64,000 nt of DNA from Mesorhizobium hawassense (GCF_003289945.1 NZ_QMBP01000019.1:1-64000); one strand, 5' to 3'; counted from the stretch's first letter, positions 43,277 through 51,712 are shown. Made by a program: numbers and translations. Notes: generated from the sequence alone by a model not told the origin.

Positions 43277-43828
43277 TCACGCCGCGTTCGAACCCGTCAC
43301 CTGCGCCGAGATCGCATCGGGACCGAACTCGTCCTCTCCGGAAATCTTGAGTATCTCCTGCAGCCTGGTGCGCGCCCGGCTGACCCGGCTCTTGATCGTG
43401 CCGACCGCGCAGCCGCAGATTTCGGCGGCCTCTTCATAGGAGAAGCCGGAAGCGCCGATCAGGATGATGGCTTCGCGCTGGTCCTCGGGCAGTTGCTCAA
43501 GCGCGCCGCGGAAATCCTTGAGGTCGAGCTGGCCATGCTGGGCCGGATGAACGGCAAGCCTGGCCGTCATGATGCCGTCGCTGTCCTGCACCTCGCGGCC
43601 GCGCTTGCGCATCTGGGAATAGAATTCGTTGCGCAGGATGGTGAACAACCAGGCCTTGAGGTTGGTGCCTGGCTGGAAGCTCTCATGCTTGTCCCACGCC
43701 TTGACCAGCGTTTCCTGGACGAGGTCGTCGGCCCGGTCGGCGTTCTGCGTCAATGAAACGGCGAAAGCGCGCAGGCTCGGGATCGCACCGAGCAACTCGG
43801 TTTTGAAGGTCTGGGATACCGCAGCCAT
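43277..43828 (-). CDS. ecfG: ECF sigma factor of the general stress response
   Basis: Alphaproteobacterial sigma factor EcfG/RpoE2, 183 residues. Sigma-2 region: RAFAVSLTQNADRADDLVQETLVKAWDKHESF (region 2 core and DNA melting); sigma-4: LPEDQREAIILIGASGFSYEEAAEICGCAVGTIKSRVSRARTRL. It directs polymerase to GGAAC-N16/17-CGTT promoters, nine of which are found within 8 kb. It follows nepR by 3 bases, so anti-sigma and sigma are made together. In unstressed cells NepR holds it; phosphorylated PhyR removes NepR. Confidence 0.93.
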   Translation of the reverse strand: MAAVSQTFKTELLGAIPSLRAFAVSLTQNADRADDLVQETLVKAWDKHESFQPGTNLKAWLFTILRNEFYSQMRKRGREVQDSDGIMTARLAVHPAQHGQLDLKDFRGALEQLPEDQREAIILIGASGFSYEEAAEICGCAVGTIKSRVSRARTRLQEILKISGEDEFGPDAISAQVTGSNAA

Positions 43829-43831
43829 GCC

Positions 43832-44035
43832 TCAGTCCTTTTTCTGGGCAGGTTCGGTCTGTTCCAGCTGGCTGAGCAACTGAGCGAAACGGTCCGGCAC
43901 ATGGTCCGAGACCAACTCGTCATAATATTGCTTGAGCTTGCGGGCAATTTCGGAGTTTGCTCCAAGTGGGTTGCCGTCCCCGTTCCGATGCCTGCTTGCG
44001 GCATCAGCCATTTGTTTTTTCGACATTTCTTTCAT
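43832..44035 (-). CDS. nepR: Anti-sigma factor NepR
   Basis: A 67-residue protein. The two-helix sigma/PhyR-binding core is visible (EIARKLKQYYDELVSDHVPD and FAQLLSQLEQT). It binds EcfG and is displaced by phosphorylated PhyR. The ATG at 44035 (MKEMSKKQM) has AGGG upstream; an ATG at 44056 is also possible. Its promoter is of the EcfG type (44129-44153), so the operon is autoregulated. Divergent from phyR. Confidence 0.9.
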   Translation of the reverse strand: MKEMSKKQMADAASRHRNGDGNPLGANSEIARKLKQYYDELVSDHVPDRFAQLLSQLEQTEPAQKKD

Positions 44036-44128
44036 AGTCGCCCTAATTTCCAGCACGCGAACCGCTCTTCGACTTCAAACCACAACGCAAGCGGAACGCT
44101 CGTCTGGTTGCCCATCCCGAAACCCGGA

Positions 44129-44153
44129 AACGCCCGCCTGCTAATTTAGTTCC
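44129..44153 (-). promoter_or_regulatory. EcfG-type promoter of nepR-ecfG
   Basis: Minus-strand GGAAC at 44149-44153, 16 bases, CGTT at 44129-44132. Separated by 9 bases from the plus-strand promoter of phyR. Confidence 0.85.
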
Positions 44154-44162
44154 ACAGCCGGC

Positions 44163-44187
44163 GGAACTTTTTCTGAAAGCCGGCGTT
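44163..44187 (+). promoter_or_regulatory. EcfG-type promoter of phyR
   Basis: GGAAC at 44163-44167, 16 bases, CGTT at 44184-44187; the phyR ATG is 68 bases downstream. Confidence 0.85.
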
Positions 44188-44254
44188 TGATTTTCCGGGG
44201 CTTGCGATCGGCATGGCCTTGAACATGCAACGTCATCTGAGGGAGACGTAAATA

Positions 44255-45049
44255 ATGAGTTTGTCCGCAACCATCGCCCCGCATCTTCCGTTCCTGCGCC
44301 GCTTTTCGCGGGCGGTATCGGGATCGCAGGAGAGCGGTGACGCGCTGGTCGCCGCGATGCTGGAAGCCATCATCGCCGACACCGACATCTTTCCCGAAGC
44401 CTCCAGCGACCGCATCGCGCTGTACAAGGTTTTCGCCAGGCTGTTCACTTCCGTGGCCATCCGCGTGCCGCAGGAACAGGCGCAGACCGCCTGGGAGCAA
44501 CGGGCCGCCGCCAACCTGAACGCGATCGCGCCGCTGCCGAGACAGGCTTTCCTGCTGGTGGCCGTCGAGGGCTTCAGCGAGGACGAGGCAGCGGAAATTC
44601 TCGACGTCGACGAGGATGAGTTCTCGCAGCTGCTTGCCCAGGCGAGCAACGAGATTTCCCGGCAGGTCGCGACCGACGTGCTGATCATCGAGGACGAGCC
44701 GCTGATTGCCATGGACATCGAGGAGATGGTCGAAAGCCTCGGCCACCGCGTGGTCGGCACGGCGCGCACCCATGCCGAGGCGGTGGCCATGTTCGGCAAG
44801 ACGCGGCCGAAAATGGTTCTGGCCGACATCCAGCTCGCCGATGGCAGCTCCGGCATCGAAGCCGTCAACGAGATTTTGTCCTCGACGCCGGTGCCGGTGA
44901 TCTTCATCACCGCCTTCCCGGAACGCCTGCTGACCGGCGAACGCCCGGAGCCGGCCTTCCTGGTCACCAAGCCCTTCAATCCCGACATGGTCAAGGCTTT
45001 GATCAGCCAGGCCCTGTTCTTCGACCGGCAGGCCAAAGCCGCCGCCTGA
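44255..45049 (+). CDS. phyR: General stress response regulator PhyR
   Basis: Anti-anti-sigma factor of 264 residues: an N-terminal sigma-like domain (about 5-130, including LPRQAFLLVAVEGFSEDEAAEIL) and a C-terminal receiver with IIEDEPLIAMDIEE, Asp191 in VLADIQLADGSSG and Lys in VTKPFNPDM. When phosphorylated by an HWE kinase, the sigma-like domain captures NepR and frees EcfG. GAGGGAGACG precedes the ATG. Divergent from nepR-ecfG and followed by a terminator; kinase candidates lie at 45575 and 47733. Confidence 0.94.
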   Translation: MSLSATIAPHLPFLRRFSRAVSGSQESGDALVAAMLEAIIADTDIFPEASSDRIALYKVFARLFTSVAIRVPQEQAQTAWEQRAAANLNAIAPLPRQAFLLVAVEGFSEDEAAEILDVDEDEFSQLLAQASNEISRQVATDVLIIEDEPLIAMDIEEMVESLGHRVVGTARTHAEAVAMFGKTRPKMVLADIQLADGSSGIEAVNEILSSTPVPVIFITAFPERLLTGERPEPAFLVTKPFNPDMVKALISQALFFDRQAKAAA

Positions 45050-45071
45050 TTCCGTCAAGCCCGAACTTTTG

Positions 45072-45119
45072 AGCGTCAGGCGAGGCCTTCGCGCCTCGTG
45101 TGACGCTTGTCTGTTTTTG
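45072..45119 (+). terminator. Terminator of phyR
   Basis: AGCGTCA (45072-45078) pairs with TGACGCT (45101-45107), with inner CGAGGC/GCCTCG, followed by TGTCTGTTTTTG. Confidence 0.8.
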
Positions 45120-45166
45120 CGATCGGAAAAGCCCTCTCAAGGGGATCGTCTTTTTCGGCAAATGGT

Positions 45167-45191
45167 GGAACAAACGGCACCGAACCACGTT
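45167..45191 (+). promoter_or_regulatory. EcfG-type promoter of DUF1328 gene
   Basis: GGAAC at 45167-45171, 16 bases, CGTT at 45188-45191; the small gene starts at 45222. Confidence 0.78.
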
Positions 45192-45221
45192 CTTTTCCCG
45201 ACATAAGTAAGGAGACGCATC

Positions 45222-45386
45222 ATGCTGTACTGGGCGCTCGTATTTCTCGTAGTTGCGATCATCGCCGGCGCGCTTGGGTTCGGCGGCATAGCCGGTACAT
45301 CGGCAGGCATCGCGCAGATCCTGTTCTTCATCTTCCTCGCCTTCCTGGTGATTTCGCTCATCGCGGGCCTCTTCAGGAGAGCCTGA
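45222..45386 (+). CDS. DUF1328 small membrane protein (YtjA-like)
   Basis: A 54-residue protein with two membrane helices: LYWALVFLVVAIIAGALGFG and QILFFIFLAFLVISLIAGLF, joined by GGIAGTSAGIA. This is the DUF1328/YtjA family, small stress-linked membrane proteins of unknown function. AAGGAGACG lies before the ATG and an EcfG-type promoter is 31 bases upstream, so expression in the general stress response is likely. Too short for routine detection. Confidence 0.85.
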   Translation: MLYWALVFLVVAIIAGALGFGGIAGTSAGIAQILFFIFLAFLVISLIAGLFRRA

Positions 45387-45505
45387 CCGCTACACTGGAA
45401 GCCGCACCCCTCAAACGGTTTCCAGCCACCGCCGGACGGTGCCTCGAAAGAGCGCCGGCCGGCGGACCGTTTTTGGGGTCCGCGATTTCGGGGAGGCCCA
45501 TGCGC

Positions 45506-45530
45506 GGAACCAGTTGCGAAGTGAGCCGTT
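45506..45530 (+). promoter_or_regulatory. EcfG-type promoter of HWE kinase gene
   Basis: GGAAC at 45506-45510, 16 bases, CGTT at 45527-45530. It lies 44 bases before the ATG at 45575 and so supports that start rather than an earlier one. Confidence 0.72.
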
Positions 45531-45574
45531 CAAGGATCGAGTGCGGGCGAGGACCGAGTGCGGGGATATTTCCG

Positions 45575-46606
45575 ATGCCTTCCGAGGGTCCCACGAAAAA
45601 CAGGGTTGAAAAGCAGGATAGTGAAGTGATCGCGATGCATCCTGCCGAAAGCGGGATGCAACTGGGCCGGGCCTTGCTTCATGCCCTGCACAATGCCGGA
45701 ATTTCGGTTCTCTACCAGGATCGGCAGATGAAAACGGTCTGGGCGCGCAACATGAGCGCGCCCTGGGCGTCAGAAACCGCCGACGGCAAGGATTTGCTCT
45801 CGCCCGCGCAGGCCGAACGCATAAGAGCGACCAAGCTCAAGGTGATCGCATCCGGCAGTGCGGACCAACTCGAGCTCAGCATTCCCGGAAGCCAGGGCGT
45901 GCGCTGGTTCCAGCTGTGGATCGATGCCGATCACGGGGATTCCGGCGAAGTCCTCGGCGTCGTCACCACCATGGTGGAGACGACGGAGCAGAAACGCCGC
46001 GAGCAGACGCTGAAGACTTTGCTGCGCGAAGTCAGCCATCGATCGAAAAATCTGCTCGCCATCATCCAGAGCATTGCCACCCAGACCGGGCGCTATACCG
46101 AGACGCTCGGCGAATTCCTGGCGCGGTTTCGCGGCCGGCTGCAATCGCTCGCTTCCTCGCAGGACCTCGTCACATCCTCCAACTGGCGAGGCGCGGCGCT
46201 GCAGGAACTCGTATCCGGCCAGGTCGGCCGCTACAGCAGCGATCTGTCGCAAAGCCTGCGGTTCGCGGGCGAGAATCCGTATCTCAATCCCAACGCCGCC
46301 CTGCATATTGGCCTGGCTATGCATGAACTGGCCGTGAACTCCGTCAGCTATGGCGCGCTGTCGCGGCCGGACGGCCACGTCGAAGTGCGCGCCCTGCTCG
46401 AAGCAGAGAACGGAGCCTCGCCCAACCTCCTGCTGACCTGGACTGAAGCGGTCGGCGACGCGCCGCGCAACGAGAAGCGCTTCGGCAGCGTGGCGCTGGA
46501 GCGCGTCGTGCCGATGTCGCTCAATGGCTCCGCGACGCTGGAAATCGGCAAGGACCGCATGGAGTACCGCCTCACCGTCCCGCACGGGAATTTCGAGACA
46601 GATTGA
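45575..46606 (+). CDS. HWE-family PAS sensor histidine kinase
   Basis: A 343-residue soluble kinase. A PAS-like domain (about 25-140; ISVLYQDRQMKTVWARNMSA) is followed by the HWE dimerisation helix with His155 in EVSHRSKNLLAIIQSIATQT and an ATPase domain containing HELAVNSVSYGAL and the WTE motif (LLTWTEAVGD). HWE kinases are the known phosphodonors of PhyR. Start chosen at 45575: an EcfG promoter sits 44 bases upstream and GGGGAT precedes it; the ATG at 45635 is an alternative. The open frame further upstream overlaps DUF1328 and has no kinase similarity. Likely stress-regulated kinase feeding PhyR. Confidence 0.82.
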   Translation: MPSEGPTKNRVEKQDSEVIAMHPAESGMQLGRALLHALHNAGISVLYQDRQMKTVWARNMSAPWASETADGKDLLSPAQAERIRATKLKVIASGSADQLELSIPGSQGVRWFQLWIDADHGDSGEVLGVVTTMVETTEQKRREQTLKTLLREVSHRSKNLLAIIQSIATQTGRYTETLGEFLARFRGRLQSLASSQDLVTSSNWRGAALQELVSGQVGRYSSDLSQSLRFAGENPYLNPNAALHIGLAMHELAVNSVSYGALSRPDGHVEVRALLEAENGASPNLLLTWTEAVGDAPRNEKRFGSVALERVVPMSLNGSATLEIGKDRMEYRLTVPHGNFETD

Positions 46607-46727
46607 GGGTTGGCCCTTTGCCGGCGAAGCCTTAACCGGCTGTTCACCATAAAGTTCGATCCTGTGCTCCCGGCTAACGATGCGCCGGAAACCCGTCCGC
46701 GCCCCGGCGCGCGATCTGGGAGACTGA

Positions 46728-46898
46728 ATGATGGTCGCCGAATTGAACAAGCTGGAGCAGGCTGCCCGCGTCTCGATGAGCGGCTTCCAGGAAGCCGAAC
46801 CGCCGCCGGCGCCACGATCCTCGCACCTGACGGTTCGTCTTGGCGCCATCGCGCTTCTCGCCGCCGTGGCCCTGACCGCGGCCTGGCAATTGTTCTGA
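46728..46898 (+). CDS. Small single-helix membrane protein
   Basis: A 56-residue frame: a polar N-terminus (VAELNKLEQAARVSMSGFQE), a Pro-rich stretch and a C-terminal helix LGAIALLAAVALTAAWQLF. GGGAGA lies before the double ATG. No EcfG-type element was found upstream. I do not recognise a family; the layout is that of tail-anchored small proteins. Confidence 0.5.
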   Translation: MMVAELNKLEQAARVSMSGFQEAEPPPAPRSSHLTVRLGAIALLAAVALTAAWQLF

Positions 46899-46938
46899 TC
46901 CCGCGGGCGGCTCTAAAGTCTGACCAAAATCCAGGCCT

Positions 46939-46964
46939 GGAACTTTCTTTCGCCGAGAATCGTT
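46939..46964 (+). promoter_or_regulatory. EcfG-type promoter (17-base spacer)
   Basis: GGAAC at 46939-46943, 17 bases, CGTT at 46961-46964; the hypothetical gene starts at 46989. Confidence 0.7.
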
Positions 46965-46988
46965 GTTCGCGGCGAGAGGTTTGGAGCC

Positions 46989-47315
46989 ATGGAACACATT
47001 GCCGCATTGCTCTTCGTCGTCGGCTGTTCGAGCTCGATGACCGATTGCCGAGAACTTCAGGTGCCGGTCAGCGTTTTCGAGACCGAGCAGGCTTGCACCG
47101 CCGAAAGGCCATTCGCGCTCGGCGACTTGCGGGGCAAGGCTCCCCACATCATCGGCCAGTGCCTCGCCGCCGATCCGGCGCTGGAGGACGACTACGACCA
47201 GATCGTCTGGAACGTGCGGCCCGACGGCACGCTGGTGGCATCCCTGGAGGTTTCCGGCACGCTTGTCGCGTCGAACGCCGTGCGCCCCGAAAAAGACTAT
47301 CTTAGCCAACAGTAA
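46989..47315 (+). CDS. Hypothetical protein, probable EcfG regulon member
   Basis: A 108-residue protein beginning MEHIAALLFVVGCSSSMTDC. The N-terminus could be a signal or lipoprotein sequence (FVVGC), though it is short; three further cysteines or Cys-like positions (DCRELQ, QACTAER, GQCLAAD) may form disulphides. The C-terminal part (LVASLEVSGTLVAS) looks like beta strands. An EcfG-type promoter is 25 bases upstream and a terminator follows directly. Conserved hypothetical of unknown role. Confidence 0.65.
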   Translation: MEHIAALLFVVGCSSSMTDCRELQVPVSVFETEQACTAERPFALGDLRGKAPHIIGQCLAADPALEDDYDQIVWNVRPDGTLVASLEVSGTLVASNAVRPEKDYLSQQ

Positions 47316-47341
47316 AATCGGGCAGGCAAAGCCCGCTTTTT
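47316..47341 (+). terminator. Terminator after 46989-47315
   Basis: Short stem CGGGC/GCCCG (47319-47323 and 47331-47335) followed by CTTTTT. Confidence 0.6.
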
Positions 47342-47398
47342 CATGCTAAATGATTGCTGGCACTGCCAAAAGTGAGGACAAAAGTGAGGAGCAATTCT

Positions 47399-47644
47399 AT
47401 GCGGAAGATGATCATTGCCATGGTTGCCGTGGTCGCCGTCAGCGGCTGCACCAGCACCGAGCAGGACGTCGTCGGCGGCGGCCTGATCGGCGCCGGTATC
47501 GGCGGCCTGGTCGGCGGCGGCAAGGGCGCGCTGATCGGCGCTGCCGTCGGCGCCGGGTCGGGCCTCCTGGTCCGCAACCTGCGCAACGGCTATTGCCAGT
47601 ATCGCGATCGTCACGGCCGGATCTACACGGCCCGCTGCAACTAG
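47399..47644 (+). CDS. Glycine-zipper lipoprotein
   Basis: An 81-residue lipoprotein: signal KMIIAMVAVVAVSGC with the lipid-modified Cys, then a glycine-zipper GGGLIGAGIGGLVGGGKGAL and a C-terminal tail with YCQYRDRHGRIYTARC. This is the pattern of small OmpA-associated/17-kDa-antigen-like surface lipoproteins. GAGGAGC precedes the ATG at 47399. A strong terminator follows. Function unknown; the zipper may support oligomerisation at the membrane. Confidence 0.78.
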   Translation: MRKMIIAMVAVVAVSGCTSTEQDVVGGGLIGAGIGGLVGGGKGALIGAAVGAGSGLLVRNLRNGYCQYRDRHGRIYTARCN

Positions 47645-47659
47645 TTCAGCAAGGAAGCG

Positions 47660-47696
47660 AACCGGGGGCCGGTTGCCGGCCTCCGGTTTCTTTTTT
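47660..47696 (+). terminator. Strong terminator after lipoprotein gene
   Basis: AACCGGGGGCCGG pairs with CCGGCCTCCGGTT (13 bp with one G-U), loop TTG, then TTCTTTTTT. Confidence 0.85.
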
Positions 47697-47732
47697 GAAT
47701 TCAAGATCGCGCACCTGGGACTTTTGGGTTGC

Positions 47733-49355
47733 TCACCCGGCCAGCGGGATCTTGATTTCCACCTTCAGTCCGTCGTCGCTGTAATCGCGCGCGATCGTGC
47801 CGCGCAATTCGCGTGTGACGTTGAGGTCGATCAGCTTGGTGCCGAAGCCGGTCTTGGCCGGTGCTTCCAGTTTCTTCTGACCCGCTTCGCGCCAGTTCAA
47901 GAGCAGCGTCCGCTCGTGGCCGGGCCCATCGACGCTCCAGTCGACCTTGAGGGCGCCCACGGAGTTGCCGGCTTCGCCATATTTCAGCGCGTTGGTGGCG
48001 AGTTCGTGGAAGGTCAGCCCGAGCGCCTGTGTCGTCGTCTCGTCGAGCAGCACTTCCGGCCCGGACAACACGCCCTCGGGAAGATCCTTGCCGAACACCT
48101 GCCCGAGCTCGATGCGCAGCAGATCGCCGAGATCGGCCTTCTGCCAGCGTGAGCGCGTCAGCATATCCTGCGATGCAGCCATGGCCTGGAGGCGCGCCGA
48201 GAACGACGCCGAAAACTCCTTGACGTCGGTGGCTTGTGAGGCCGTCTGCCGCGCGATCGCCAGCACGCGGGTGATCGAATTCTTGATGCGGTGCTTCATC
48301 TCCTGCAGGATCAGGTCCTTTTCCAGCAGGCTCTTTTCGGTCGCCTCGTGCAGCGCCGATTTCGCGTCATAGGCTCGCTCCTGATAGCGCGCCACCAGGG
48401 CGATAGCGCCGGCAAGCAGCAACCCGAACATGCCAAGCATCACCGGAATGGCGCGCGAGGATGGCGGCTCGAAGGCGCTCGTTGGCCTGAACAGCAAAGT
48501 CCAGGGCCGGCCGGCAACGACGATATCGCGGCGTGCCAGAAGCTTCGCGCCGATACGTTCCGCCGGCGGCGCTTCCGAACGGAAAAGCAGGTTGCCGGCC
48601 TCCGGCTTGCCGTCATAGACCTCGACATTGACCGGCAGCAGCGGCGAATGGCTGAGCGCGACCTGGAACAGGTCGCCGGCGCGGAATGCGGCATAGAGAA
48701 AACCGGCGGTCGAGGAGCGGCTGGCGTTGATGACGTCGGGCGCGGTTTCGACGTTCAGCCGCACGAAAACCAGGAAACCCGTGAAAGTCTGCGTCACTCC
48801 GGCGCCCTGACCAAGCTGGACCAGGCCGCTGGCATGCTGCTGGTCGTCGGCCATCGCCTTTTCGATCGCCGCGCGGCGTACCGGCTCGCTGAACATATCG
48901 AAGCCGATGATCGACTGATTGGACGTATCGAGTGGCTCGAACAGCACGATGGGTGTCCGCCATGGCTCGGTTGTTTGGGGGTAGATCGGGTGAGCTGATC
49001 CGTGGTCATGCAGGATATCGCGTTCGACAGCGGCCTCGTCACCGGCTTTGGCGAGCCTGAGGAAGCCGATGCCGCGCAGGCCGGCGAAATTGTCGTCGAT
49101 GTTCAGCGCGGTGAAGAAGGCCTTGAATTCGCCGCGCGTTATGTCGCCGTTGCGCGCATCGAACAGCGCCTGCGTCGAGCGCAGCAGCGACAGATGCAGG
49201 TCGATGCGGCTTTCGATGCGGCTGAGCGCATCGTCGGCGGTGCCTTCGAACTTGATCCGCGCCGCTTCCTGGGTCGCGAAATAGGCGAACCCAGCCATCG
49301 TCAGGCTGATCAGCGCGACGGCGATGAAAGCGACGATTGGAAACAACTTTTTCAA
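47733..49355 (-). CDS. CHASE-domain HWE sensor histidine kinase
   Basis: A 540-residue membrane kinase: N-terminal membrane helix (LFPIVAFIAVALISLTMAGFA), periplasmic CHASE domain (about 40-260; FFTALNIDDNFAGLRGIGFL), second helix (VMLGMFGLLLAGAIALVAR), then the HWE core with His355 in EMKHRIKNSITRVLAIARQT, HELATNALKYGEAG and LLNWREAG. CHASE domains bind small extracellular molecules. Its kinase type and position 3 kb from phyR make it a candidate PhyR kinase. No EcfG promoter was found upstream. Ligand unknown. Confidence 0.85.
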   Translation of the reverse strand: MKKLFPIVAFIAVALISLTMAGFAYFATQEAARIKFEGTADDALSRIESRIDLHLSLLRSTQALFDARNGDITRGEFKAFFTALNIDDNFAGLRGIGFLRLAKAGDEAAVERDILHDHGSAHPIYPQTTEPWRTPIVLFEPLDTSNQSIIGFDMFSEPVRRAAIEKAMADDQQHASGLVQLGQGAGVTQTFTGFLVFVRLNVETAPDVINASRSSTAGFLYAAFRAGDLFQVALSHSPLLPVNVEVYDGKPEAGNLLFRSEAPPAERIGAKLLARRDIVVAGRPWTLLFRPTSAFEPPSSRAIPVMLGMFGLLLAGAIALVARYQERAYDAKSALHEATEKSLLEKDLILQEMKHRIKNSITRVLAIARQTASQATDVKEFSASFSARLQAMAASQDMLTRSRWQKADLGDLLRIELGQVFGKDLPEGVLSGPEVLLDETTTQALGLTFHELATNALKYGEAGNSVGALKVDWSVDGPGHERTLLLNWREAGQKKLEAPAKTGFGTKLIDLNVTRELRGTIARDYSDDGLKVEIKIPLAG

Positions 49356-49486
49356 CGCAAGGTGCGGCCCATGGAAGGTTGGCCGCCTTTATGCGCAAGA
49401 CTTGACGCCAATACAATGGCGAGGCCAAACCATCACGGCGTACTGGCACATCAATCAATCGTAAATTAGCCGGCTAATCTGTGATC

Positions 49487-50299
49487 TCATGCCGCGATCT
49501 TCAACGCACCCGGTCCCGGAATGGCGCCCGGCGGACACTTGCCGAGGATGATCATGCCGAGCACCTCGTCCTGGGTGACGTCACTGGTGCGCGCGGTGCC
49601 GACCACCTGGCCGTTCTTCATCACGCACACCCGGTCGGCGAGCTCGAACACGTCGTGGATGTCGTGGCTGATCAGGAAGATGCCGATGCCGTCCGCCTTG
49701 AGCTGCTTGACCAGCTCGCCGACCTGGGCCGTCTCCTGCGGCCCGAGCGCGGCCGTCGGCTCGTCCATGATCAGGATGCGGGCGTTGAAGAGAATGGCGC
49801 GCGCGATCGCCACCGACTGCCGCTGTCCGCCCGACAGCTTGACGACCGGCTCCTTGAACCGCTGGAAGCGCGGATTGAGCCGGCCCATCACCCTGCGCGC
49901 CTCGGCTTCCATGGCGACGTCGTCGAGTGTGCCCCAGCCCGTCATCAGCTCGCGGCCGAGGAAGAGATTGGCCGCGGCATCGACATTGTCGGCCAGCGCC
50001 AGCGTCTGGTAGATCGTCTCGATGCCGTATTTCTTGGCGTCGCGCGGGTTGGAGATCGATGCCTCGTCGCCATTGACGAATATCTCCCCGGCATCGCGCT
50101 TGTAAGCGCCGGACAGGATTTTGATCAGCGTCGACTTGCCGGCGCCATTGTGGCCGAGCAGCGCCACCACTTCGCCCGGGAAAAGATCGACGGAGGCGTC
50201 GTCGACGGCGCGGATGCCGCCAAAGGCGATCGAGATGTTGCGCATGTCGATCAGCGGTGTGCCAGTCTGATGGGTTTGGGGAGCGGCTTTCTCGGCCAT
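49487..50299 (-). CDS. xylG: Sugar ABC transporter ATP-binding protein (xylose type)
   Basis: A 270-residue ATPase: Walker A LLGHNGAGKSTLIKILSG, signature LSGGQRQSVAIARAI, Walker B ILIMDEPTAALG and switch His in ISHDIHDVFELADRV. It is a single ABC domain, about half the size of E. coli XylG/RbsA, as in FrcA-type rhizobial systems. It works with the xylH-like permease upstream (15-base gap). Symbol by operon context with XylF; fructose or another sugar is possible. A short palindrome ATTAGCCGGCTAAT follows the gene. Confidence 0.8.
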   Translation of the reverse strand: MAEKAAPQTHQTGTPLIDMRNISIAFGGIRAVDDASVDLFPGEVVALLGHNGAGKSTLIKILSGAYKRDAGEIFVNGDEASISNPRDAKKYGIETIYQTLALADNVDAAANLFLGRELMTGWGTLDDVAMEAEARRVMGRLNPRFQRFKEPVVKLSGGQRQSVAIARAILFNARILIMDEPTAALGPQETAQVGELVKQLKADGIGIFLISHDIHDVFELADRVCVMKNGQVVGTARTSDVTQDEVLGMIILGKCPPGAIPGPGALKIAA

Positions 50300-50314
50300 G
50301 ATCCTTCTCCTGCC

Positions 50315-51619
50315 TTACACGCGCTTGCGGTAGACGGTGTCGAGCCAGACGGCGACGACCAGCACGGCGCCGACGACGATGCTCTGCAGCGGCGAGTCGA
50401 TGCCGAGCAACACCATGCCGGACTGCAGCGACTGCATCAGAAGCGCGCCGAGCATGGCGCCGAGCACGGTGCCCGAGCCGCCGGCCAGCGATGTGCCGCC
50501 AATGACCGCGGCGGCGATGACCAGAAGCTCGTCCAGCGTACCCAGCGCATTGGTCGAGGCGTTGAGGCGCGCCGACGAAATCGCCGCGCTGATCGCGGCC
50601 AGCACGCCCATGATCATGAACACCTTCATCGTCACCCAGCGTGTGTTGATACCTGCAAGCGAAGCCGCTTCGGGATTGCCGCCGATAGCGAAGACGTAGC
50701 GACCGAAACGGGTGCGCTTGGTGATGAAGGTCATGACGATGCCCACCACCACCGCCATCAGCACCGGAATGGCGATGCCATGGGCGATGAACAGCCCGCC
50801 TTCGGGAATGGTGATGCCGTTCTTCTCGGCGTATTGACGCACTATGCCGACCGGCCAGGGATAGGAGTTGGCGACCCAGACGGCGCCGAGGATGACGGCG
50901 CAGGCGACCACGCCGAGGAAGACCTCCGCCCACACAGGCCGAAGCGGGAAATGGAACCGCTTGCGCTGCGAGCGGCCGTTGAGCAGGGCGAAAGCTACCG
51001 CCGCGCAGGCAACCGCGCCGATGATCCAGCTCGCGGTGGCGCCGATCGAGCCGCGCGGCCCACCGCCCATCAGCTGGAAGGTGGCGTCGAGCGGCGCCAC
51101 GGTTCGGCCGCTGGTGATCAGCCACGCCATGCCGCGCCAGACCAGCAGGCCGCCGAGCGTGACGATGAAGGCCGGCACTTCCATATAGGCGATGATGAAG
51201 CCCTGGAACGCGCCGATGAGCAGGCCGAGCGCCACGCCGGCGGCCAGCGCGATGATCCAAAGCCAGGGATTGCCGAGCTGGAAGCCCAGGACGCGGATGA
51301 GGAATTCCGCCTGCGCCACGCCCATGATCATGCCGACCACGCCTTCGACCGAACCGACCGAAAGGTCGATATTGCGCATGACGATGACCAGCACCATGCC
51401 GGTCGCCATGATCGCCACCGACGAGGTCTGCACCGAGAGGTTCCACAGGTTGCGCGGCGTCAGGAAAAGGCCGCCCGACAGGATGTGGATGCCGATCCAG
51501 ATGACCAGCAGCGCACCGACCATGCCGAGCATGCGCGTGTCGAGTTCGGTTGCCTTGAGAAAGCGCCCAAGGGCGCCGAGTTCGGCCGCGCGTGCGCGAT
51601 CCACGGTCGTGTCGGTCAT
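50315..51619 (-). CDS. xylH: Xylose-type sugar ABC transporter permease
   Basis: A 434-residue inner-membrane permease of the RbsC/XylH family with about ten to twelve hydrophobic segments; conserved blocks MVLVIVMRNIDLSVGSVEG and AIGGNPEAASLAGINTRWV. The length matches XylH rather than the ~330-residue ribose permeases. GGAGG lies before the ATG at 51619; a frame start at 51664 is not needed. It lies 145 bases downstream of xylF, separated by a strong hairpin. Confidence 0.87.
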   Translation of the reverse strand: MTDTTVDRARAAELGALGRFLKATELDTRMLGMVGALLVIWIGIHILSGGLFLTPRNLWNLSVQTSSVAIMATGMVLVIVMRNIDLSVGSVEGVVGMIMGVAQAEFLIRVLGFQLGNPWLWIIALAAGVALGLLIGAFQGFIIAYMEVPAFIVTLGGLLVWRGMAWLITSGRTVAPLDATFQLMGGGPRGSIGATASWIIGAVACAAVAFALLNGRSQRKRFHFPLRPVWAEVFLGVVACAVILGAVWVANSYPWPVGIVRQYAEKNGITIPEGGLFIAHGIAIPVLMAVVVGIVMTFITKRTRFGRYVFAIGGNPEAASLAGINTRWVTMKVFMIMGVLAAISAAISSARLNASTNALGTLDELLVIAAAVIGGTSLAGGSGTVLGAMLGALLMQSLQSGMVLLGIDSPLQSIVVGAVLVVAVWLDTVYRKRV

Positions 51620-51712
51620 AACGTCCTCCCACCGGTTTGCCGTCTGGCGCGGTTTCCGGAACACGATGCTGTTTGCTCTCCGCCTCGATCAGGATGGCGA
51701 GCTTTTGGAAAA

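Noticed and set aside
45107..45574. The N-terminal 156 codons of the long frame leading into the HWE kinase
   Set aside because: They overlap the DUF1328 gene in another frame and lie upstream of the EcfG promoter at 45506, so they cannot be part of the kinase made from that promoter.
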